Source: Polaromonas sp.
Lineage (GTDB): Bacteria; Pseudomonadota; Gammaproteobacteria; Burkholderiales; Burkholderiaceae_C
NCBI GenBank assembly: GCA_013205645.1
Contig: JABMMH010000220.1
Span: 1 to 10,415 of the forward strand
DNA: 10,415 nt
Direction of reading: 5' to 3'
Shown here piece after piece: positions 6,123-10,415 of this stretch. The notes beneath the pieces are model-generated. The model had not been told where the DNA came from, made no database searches, and saw nothing but the letters and a program-made list of their open reading frames with translations. Both the position numbers and the translations under genes were made by a program. Numbering within the stretch: position 1 is the first letter of the stretch; the number at the start of each line of letters is the position of its first letter.

Positions 6123-7511
6123 ATGGCCAAAGACAAAACGATTTACACCTGCAACGACTGCGGCGGCACCAGCCCCAAGTGGTTGGGAAAATGCCCGCAC
6201 TGCAATGCTTGGAACACGCTGGTCGAGGCCATCGCTGAAAGCAGTTCACAGGTCAAGAACCGCTACAGCAGCCAGTTCCAGTCACTCGCCAAAGCGTCTG
6301 AAGTCACCACGCTGGCGGACATCGACGCCACCGACATGGCGCGCACGCCGACCGGTCACGAAGAACTGGACCGCGTGCTCGGCGGCGGCATCGTTGAAGG
6401 CGGTGTGGTGTTGATTGGCGGCGACCCCGGTATTGGCAAATCCACCTTGCTGCTGCAGGCGCTTGATTCGCTGCAGCGTGCCGGTCAACGCACTTTGTAC
6501 GTCACCGGCGAAGAAAGCGGCGCGCAGATTGCCTTGCGCTCACGCCGGCTCGGGCTGGACGGCTCGCAGGTGCAGGTGCTGGCTGAAATTCAACTTGAAA
6601 AAATTCTCGCCACCTTAGACCACATTCGGCCCACCATCGCCGTCATCGACTCGATCCAGACGGTCTATTCAGACCAACTCACCTCGGCTCCCGGCTCGGT
6701 GGCGCAGGTGCGCGAATGCGCCGCGCACCTGACGCGCGCGGCCAAAGCCAGCGGCGTTTGCATCGTGCTGGTCGGCCACGTCACCAAAGAAGGCGCCTTG
6801 GCCGGCCCGCGGGTGTTGGAGCACATGGTCGACACCGTGCTGTACTTTGAAGGTGACACGCATTCCAGCTTTCGGCTGGTGCGCGCCATCAAAAACCGCT
6901 TTGGCGCGGTCAATGAAATCGGCGTCTTCGCCATGACAGAAAAAGGCCTGAAGGGTGTGAGCAACCCGAGCGCCATCTTTTTAAGCCAGCATTCTGAGCC
7001 GGTGCCCGGCAGCTGCGTCATGGTCACGCTCGAAGGCACGCGGCCCTTGTTGGTTGAAATTCAGGCCTTGGTTGACAGCGGTGGCCCGAGCCCGCGGCGC
7101 TTGTCGGTGGGACTCGACCGTGACCGCCTGGCCATGCTGCTGGCGGTGTTGCACCGCCACGCTGGCGTGGCCTGCATGGACCAAGACGTGTTTGTTAACG
7201 CCGTGGGCGGCGTGCGCATCAGCGAACCGGCGGCCGACTTGGCCGTCATGCTGGCGATCGCCTCGAGCTTGCGCGGCAAGGCGCTGCCCAAAGGCTTTAT
7301 CGCCTTTGGCGAGGTCGGGCTGGCGGGTGAAGTGCGGCCTGCGCCGCGCGGCCAGGAGCGTCTGAAGGAAGCCGCCAAGCTCGGTTTTACCGTGGCTATT
7401 GTGCCCAAGGCCAACGCCCCGAAAAAGAACGACAAGGCCTTCGAGGGCTTGACCATTCACGCCGTTGAACGGATTGAGGAAGCTCTTAATTTGGTGCGCA
7501 GCCTCGGATAA
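6123..7511 (+). CDS. radA: DNA repair protein RadA (Sms)
   Basis: RadA is a RecA-like ATPase that promotes branch migration and processing of recombination intermediates during DNA repair. The 462-residue length is typical. An N-terminal C4 zinc finger uses Cys10, Cys13, Cys24 and Cys27. The RecA-type core follows, with Walker A GGDPGIGKST (99-108), a YVTGEES block (126-132), Walker B-like TIAVIDSIQT (171-180, Asp176) and the RadA-specific KNRFG motif (257-261). From about 280 to the end is the Lon-protease-like (S16) domain, including GGVRISEPAADLAVMLA; it is a structural domain in RadA. All diagnostic motifs are intact. There is no visible Shine-Dalgarno. TACACT at 6111-6116 lies where a -10 would give a transcript starting at the ATG itself, but lacks a -35. 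It otherwise depends on read-through from the upstream dehydrogenase. Confidence 0.97.
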   Translation: MAKDKTIYTCNDCGGTSPKWLGKCPHCNAWNTLVEAIAESSSQVKNRYSSQFQSLAKASEVTTLADIDATDMARTPTGHEELDRVLGGGIVEGGVVLIGGDPGIGKSTLLLQALDSLQRAGQRTLYVTGEESGAQIALRSRRLGLDGSQVQVLAEIQLEKILATLDHIRPTIAVIDSIQTVYSDQLTSAPGSVAQVRECAAHLTRAAKASGVCIVLVGHVTKEGALAGPRVLEHMVDTVLYFEGDTHSSFRLVRAIKNRFGAVNEIGVFAMTEKGLKGVSNPSAIFLSQHSEPVPGSCVMVTLEGTRPLLVEIQALVDSGGPSPRRLSVGLDRDRLAMLLAVLHRHAGVACMDQDVFVNAVGGVRISEPAADLAVMLAIASSLRGKALPKGFIAFGEVGLAGEVRPAPRGQERLKEAAKLGFTVAIVPKANAPKKNDKAFEGLTIHAVERIEEALNLVRSLG

Positions 7512-7546
7512 GGGGATGCTGGTACTCCAATCAAGCGGAGTGCGTC

Positions 7547-7561
7547 AGGAAAATTTTTCCT
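7547..7561. repeat. Perfect AT-rich dyad downstream of radA
   Basis: AGGAAAA-T-TTTTCCT forms 7-bp arms around a single base, 36 bp after the radA stop in the 175-bp gap before the next gene. The one-base centre cannot form a normal RNA hairpin, so it is not a standard terminator. It may be a protein-binding dyad for the downstream gene's promoter, or chance. The rest of the gap (7512-7686) shows only a small CTCTC/GAGAG hairpin at 7644-7657 and no clear promoter. Confidence 0.4.
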
Positions 7562-7686
7562 CTCTGAATTTGCTATCAGCGGATGCCGATATGTGTCACG
7601 TGCGCGAGCAGACCAAGTAAGCCAGCAACTCGTCCTGTAAGCACTCTCCACAGAGAGCGGCGCGCGACGCCTGCCAAAATAGCGCC

Positions 7687-8136
7687 ATGAACTTTCAAAA
7701 ATTCCTGATTCCGGCCGCTGGTGCGGCGATTGTCTACATGGCTTACCGCTTCTATGGCTGGGGCGGTGTGGGCATGGCCGCCAGCGTGTTGGTGACGTGG
7801 GTGTTGCTGCACTTCACGCGCATGATGCAGGTCCTCAAACGCGCAGCAGCCCGGCCGATTGGCTATGTCGACAGCGCTGTCATGCTCAACGCCAAGCTGA
7901 AACCGAAAGCCAGCCTGATGCATGTGGTGGCCATGACCCGTGCGCTCGGTGAGTTGCGCAGCATCAACGGCGTTCAACCGGAAGTTTTCCGCTGGACGGA
8001 TGGCTCCAATTCTTATGTGGACTGCACGTTTGTCAACGGCAAACTGGCCGACCACAGCCTGACCCGCCCGACCCAGAATGCATTTGATACTGAGGATTCG
8101 GTGCAGATGACGGAAAACACGCCGCCAGCCCCTTAA
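7687..8136 (+). CDS. Conserved hypothetical membrane-anchored protein
   Basis: I do not recognise a function. The 149-residue protein has two N-terminal hydrophobic segments, about residues 5-21 and 25-44 (the latter within GGVGMAASVLVTWVLLHF). A basic stretch, KRAAARPIGYVDSA, follows and should sit in the cytoplasm by the positive-inside rule. The remaining 90 residues look like a soluble domain (LGELRSINGVQPEVFRWTDG, then YVDCTFVNGKLADHSL) with alternating strand-like patterns, and the end is Pro/Thr-rich. Third-position GC and codon use match its neighbours, and the frame is open from a good ATG, so I take it as a real gene. It lies 81 bp before ilvE on the same strand and may share its transcript. 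I recall small proteins of this kind beside ilvE in Comamonadaceae, sometimes under doubtful names; nothing here supports an enzyme assignment. Confidence 0.8.
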   Translation: MNFQKFLIPAAGAAIVYMAYRFYGWGGVGMAASVLVTWVLLHFTRMMQVLKRAAARPIGYVDSAVMLNAKLKPKASLMHVVAMTRALGELRSINGVQPEVFRWTDGSNSYVDCTFVNGKLADHSLTRPTQNAFDTEDSVQMTENTPPAP

Positions 8137-8138
8137 AA

Positions 8139-8162
8139 TCGCTGCTTTTGGGTTTGCAGCGA
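8139..8162 (+). promoter_or_regulatory. Hairpin between the hypothetical gene and ilvE
   Basis: TCGCTGC (8139-8145) and GCAGCGA (8156-8162) form a perfect 7-bp stem with a 10-nt loop, beginning 2 bp after the stop codon of the upstream gene. No T-tract follows on the plus strand, so it is not a standard intrinsic terminator. It could protect the upstream 3' end or weakly attenuate ilvE. Confidence 0.4.
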
Positions 8163-8205
8163 CCTGCATGGTGCTGAGCCCTTTCATGTTTTCAATTGAG
8201 ACGAT

Positions 8206-8210
8206 AAGGA
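8206..8210 (+). promoter_or_regulatory. Shine-Dalgarno of ilvE
   Basis: AAGGA with a 7-nt spacer to the ATG at 8218. It supports that start over the in-frame ATG at residue 8, which has no such element. Confidence 0.75.
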
Positions 8211-8217
8211 TCAGCAC

Positions 8218-9159
8218 ATGTCATCAGTAGCACCCTCCATGGAAGACCGCGACGGCAAGATCTGGATGGACGGCCAGATGGTCGAATGGCGCGACGCCAA
8301 GATCCATGTGCTGAGCCACACCCTGCATTACGGCTGCGGCGCTTTTGAAGGCGTACGAGCCTACAAAATGCCGGACGGCGGCACGGCGATTTTCCGGCTC
8401 GAAGAACACACCGAGCGCTTGTTCAACAGCGCCAAGATCCTGCGCATGAAGATCCCCTTCACGCCGCAAGAAGTGATGGACGCTCAGCTCGCCGTGGTGC
8501 GCGAGAACAAATTGGAAAGCGGCTACATTCGCCCGCTGATCTGGATCGGCTCCGAAAAACTCGGCGTTAGCCCTAAAGGCAACACCATTCACGCCATGGT
8601 GGCGGCCTGGACCTGGGGCGCTTACCTGGGCGAAGACGGCTTGAAGCGCGGCATTCGCGTCAAGACCTCGAGCTTCACGCGCCACCACGTCAACATCACC
8701 ATGATTCACGCCAAGGCGGTGAGCAACTACACCAACTCGATCCTGGCCAACATGGAAGCCACCGACGACGGTTACGACGAAGCGTTGCTGCTCGACCCGC
8801 AAGGCTTTGCCTCTGAAGGCGCGGGCGAAAACCTGTTCATCGTGCGCAAGGGCGTGGTCTACACGCCCGACTCCAGTGCAGGTGCCTTGAACGGCATCAC
8901 CCGCAACACGATTTTTGCGATCTGCCAAGACCTCGGTCTGGAGCTGAAAGAAAAAGCCATCACCCGCGATGAAATATACATCGCAGACGAGGCGTTTTTC
9001 TCCGGCACCGCAGCTGAAGTCACGCCGATTCGCGAGCTGGACCGGATTGAAATCGGCAGCGGTTCACGCGGCCCGATCACGGAAAAAATCCAAGCAGCGT
9101 TCTTTGACATCGTCAACGGCCGCAACCCAAAATACGCCAGCTGGCTGAGCCGCGTTTAA
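8218..9159 (+). CDS. ilvE: Branched-chain amino acid aminotransferase (class IV, PLP)
   Basis: Carries out the last step of leucine, isoleucine and valine synthesis (and the first of their breakdown), exchanging an amino group with glutamate/2-oxoglutarate in the cytosol. The 313 residues match bacterial IlvE (about 305-310). Visible motifs are LHYGCGAFEGVRAY (36-49), RLEEHTERLFNSAKIL (60-75), IRPLIWIG (104-111), HAKAVSNYTNSILA (164-177) with Lys166 as the expected PLP lysine, SEGAGENLF (199-207), GITRN (226-230) and FSGTAAEVTPI (261-271). The SEGAGENLF and FSGTAAEVTP forms are those of IlvE, not of D-amino acid transaminase or aminodeoxychorismate lyase. The zinc-finger gene follows after 10 bp, so the two are almost certainly cotranscribed. 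Confidence 0.96.
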   Translation: MSSVAPSMEDRDGKIWMDGQMVEWRDAKIHVLSHTLHYGCGAFEGVRAYKMPDGGTAIFRLEEHTERLFNSAKILRMKIPFTPQEVMDAQLAVVRENKLESGYIRPLIWIGSEKLGVSPKGNTIHAMVAAWTWGAYLGEDGLKRGIRVKTSSFTRHHVNITMIHAKAVSNYTNSILANMEATDDGYDEALLLDPQGFASEGAGENLFIVRKGVVYTPDSSAGALNGITRNTIFAICQDLGLELKEKAITRDEIYIADEAFFSGTAAEVTPIRELDRIEIGSGSRGPITEKIQAAFFDIVNGRNPKYASWLSRV

Positions 9160-9169
9160 GGCGCACAGC

Positions 9170-9385
9170 ATGAGCAACAGCGACAAAAAAGGTGCGGTGG
9201 TTGAACTCCGCGCCAGCGAACTCAGCAGCCAAGGCGGCGTTTTCTGCCCGAATCCGAACATGACGCAGTGGAGCAGCCATCCGAAGGTGTACCTGGGCTT
9301 GGCCGAGAGTGGCCAAGCCCGTTGCCCTTACTGCGGCACGCTGTACAAGCTAAAAGACGGCGAGCACTTCAGCCCGCATCACTGA
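9170..9385 (+). CDS. Small CHCC-type zinc-finger protein (zf-CHCC family)
   Basis: A 71-residue protein with the zf-CHCC pattern: Cys26 in VFCPNP, His37 in SHPKVYL and the pair Cys52/Cys55 in ARCPYCGTLYKL, expected to bind one zinc ion. The family is related to the C-terminal domain of mitochondrial complex I subunit NDUFS6. Its bacterial role is not established, and there is no sign of a DNA-binding domain. The first 20 residues are polar and probably disordered. It starts 10 bp after ilvE, with only weak ribosome-binding sequence, suggesting coupling to ilvE. This ilvE/zinc-finger order is, as I recall, frequent in Burkholderiales. The stop lies 21 bp from the stop of the convergent histidine kinase gene, with no terminator hairpin in the gap. 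Confidence 0.9.
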   Translation: MSNSDKKGAVVELRASELSSQGGVFCPNPNMTQWSSHPKVYLGLAESGQARCPYCGTLYKLKDGEHFSPHH

Positions 9386-9406
9386 ACTACAGCTGCCAAG
9401 GCCCGG

Positions 9407-10415
9407 TTAAGCCTGCAGATGGATTGGTAACTCGACGACAAACGAGGCGCCGCCGCCCGGATTGTCTTCGCAGCGCACGCTGCCGCCGTGGCGCTCGGCA
9501 ATCGACTTGACCAAGGCCAGGCCCAAGCCGACGCCGCCGTCGCGTTCACTTGCACCGGGGAGCCGGTAAAACGGCTCAAAGATGCGTTCGCGCTGGTCTG
9601 CTGGCACGCCGGGGCCGTGGTCGCTGACGCGGATCACGGCGGTCGGTTGTGCCGTGCTGCCGCCTTGCGACAGGGCCAGCGTGACGTCGCCGTCGCTGTA
9701 ACGCTTGGCATTTTCCAGCAGATTGCGCAGCAGTCGGCGCAGCAGCCGGGTTGAGCCGCGCAACTGCAGGCTGTGGGCGTTGTCGGTGTCGGCCTGATGG
9801 CCGAGTTCTGCGGTGAGTTCAGCCTTCACCCGCGAGCATTCTTCCGCTGCCAAACCGGTCAGGTCCAGAGTTTCAAAGGGCTCGGCATCGGCCTGCTTGG
9901 TGTCGAGCCGGCTGGCCAGCAAAATTTCGTCGATGAGTTGGTCGAGTTCGGTGATGCTGCGGGAGATTTCAATGCGTTGTGGCGAGCTGATGTCGGCGCT
10001 CATCAACTCCAGTCCCATGCGAATGCGCGTGAGTGGTGAGCGCAACTCGTGGGATGCATTCGCCAGCAAGTTTTTGTGCGCGTTCAGCAAGGCTTTTTGC
10101 GAATCCATCAACGTCTCAATGCGCTCTGCTGCACTGTTGAAACGTTCTGCGAGAAAGGCCACCTCGTCTTTGCCTTGCACCGGCACGCGGGCCGACAAGT
10201 CACCGCCGCCCCAGCGCTCAACGCCGCGTTGAAGGGCTTCGAGCCGCAAGGTCAGGCGCCGGATGATCGGGTAGGCGGCCAAGGCCACGGCCAAGCCAAC
10301 CAAGGCGAGGGTCCAGAAAAATCCAAAGGGCGGTCGAAGCCAAGGGTTGCTGCCGGGCGATCGCTGCGGCCGCGGCAGGTGGACTTCCAGCGTTTTGCCG
10401 GCGGGGGGGAGGACA
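9407..10415 (-). CDS. Sensor histidine kinase (HAMP, HisKA, HATPase), N-terminus outside window
   Basis: Membrane sensor kinase of a two-component system; the partner response regulator is not in the window. The frame is open to the window edge (whole codons from 10414), giving 335 visible residues. In fragment numbering: the end of a periplasmic region rich in Pro/Arg (1-28), a membrane helix near 30-51 (ending ALAAYPII), and HAMP at about 52-105 with GDLSARVPVQGKDEVAFLA. The H-box ASHELRSPLTRIR has phospho-acceptor His122 (codon 10051-10049). The ATPase domain has N-box LLRNLLENAKRYS, G1 VSDHGPGVP, F-box IFEPFYRLPG and G2 GVGLGLALVKSI. The layout resembles the CpxA/RstB/EnvZ class, so an envelope signal is plausible but unproven. 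An internal TTG at 10303 is not the start, since HAMP-linked coding continues upstream of it. Confidence 0.94.
   Translation of the reverse strand, partial: VLPPAGKTLEVHLPRPQRSPGSNPWLRPPFGFFWTLALVGLAVALAAYPIIRRLTLRLEALQRGVERWGGGDLSARVPVQGKDEVAFLAERFNSAAERIETLMDSQKALLNAHKNLLANASHELRSPLTRIRMGLELMSADISSPQRIEISRSITELDQLIDEILLASRLDTKQADAEPFETLDLTGLAAEECSRVKAELTAELGHQADTDNAHSLQLRGSTRLLRRLLRNLLENAKRYSDGDVTLALSQGGSTAQPTAVIRVSDHGPGVPADQRERIFEPFYRLPGASERDGGVGLGLALVKSIAERHGGSVRCEDNPGGGASFVVELPIHLQA

Noticed and set aside
7576..8217. Open frame of 213 codons on the minus strand across the hypothetical gene.
   Set aside because: Antisense to a plus-strand ORF with clear membrane segments; its own translation is His/Arg-rich without domain pattern.
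8224..8928. Long open frame of 234 codons on the minus strand.
   Set aside because: It is fully antisense to ilvE, whose motifs are complete, and shows the His/Val/Ala-rich composition expected of a shadow frame in high-GC DNA.
1..10415. CRISPR array, tRNA/rRNA, insertion sequence, toxin-antitoxin or phage genes.
   Set aside because: No regularly spaced repeats, cloverleaf-like segments, transposase or integrase motifs, or suitable small gene pairs were found on either strand.

Overview
The window is high-GC bacterial DNA (roughly 60-65% in most genes) with the gene content and protein style of a Burkholderiales betaproteobacterium, most likely Comamonadaceae (Rhodoferax/Polaromonas/Acidovorax-like). 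The clues are an lplT-alr pair, radA close by, an ilvE gene followed by a small CHCC zinc-finger gene, and a TctA/TctB transporter with an IclR regulator. The genus call is inference from protein resemblance, not from a search.

Layout. (1) 1-522, minus: N-terminal half of the lysophospholipid flippase LplT, cut by the window edge. (2) 699-1793, plus: alanine racemase, divergent from lplT and ended by a strong terminator hairpin (1825-1860) that should also serve the convergent tctA. (3) 1875-6089: an accessory block of tctA and tctB (minus), an iclR-family regulator (minus) and, divergent from the regulator, a D-isomer-specific 2-hydroxyacid dehydrogenase (plus). (4) 6123-7511, plus: radA. 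(5) 7687-9385, plus: a small membrane-anchored conserved hypothetical protein, ilvE, and a 71-residue CHCC zinc-finger protein. (6) 9407-10415, minus: C-terminal part of a HAMP-containing sensor histidine kinase, convergent with the zinc-finger gene and cut by the window edge.

How they work together. Most genes are housekeeping: membrane phospholipid recycling, D-alanine for peptidoglycan, recombination repair, branched-chain amino acid synthesis. The accessory block reads as an import-and-oxidise module. TctA and TctB form the membrane part of a tripartite tricarboxylate-type transporter, IclR is the likely effector-responsive switch, and the dehydrogenase is the likely NAD(P)-dependent enzyme for the imported acid or a derivative. 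The periplasmic binding protein (TctC/Bug) is absent from the window, so substrate recognition must be supplied from elsewhere.

Most notable signals. A perfect terminator-like hairpin with a T6 tract lies between tctB and tctA on the coding strand. The tctBA segment and its AT-rich upstream region are lower in GC than everything around them. Two small dyads lie in the iclR/dehydrogenase divergent promoter region, overlapping a fair sigma70-type promoter for iclR. I see no mobile element, CRISPR array, RNA gene or clearly new defence-type system; the novelty here is modest and mostly regulatory.
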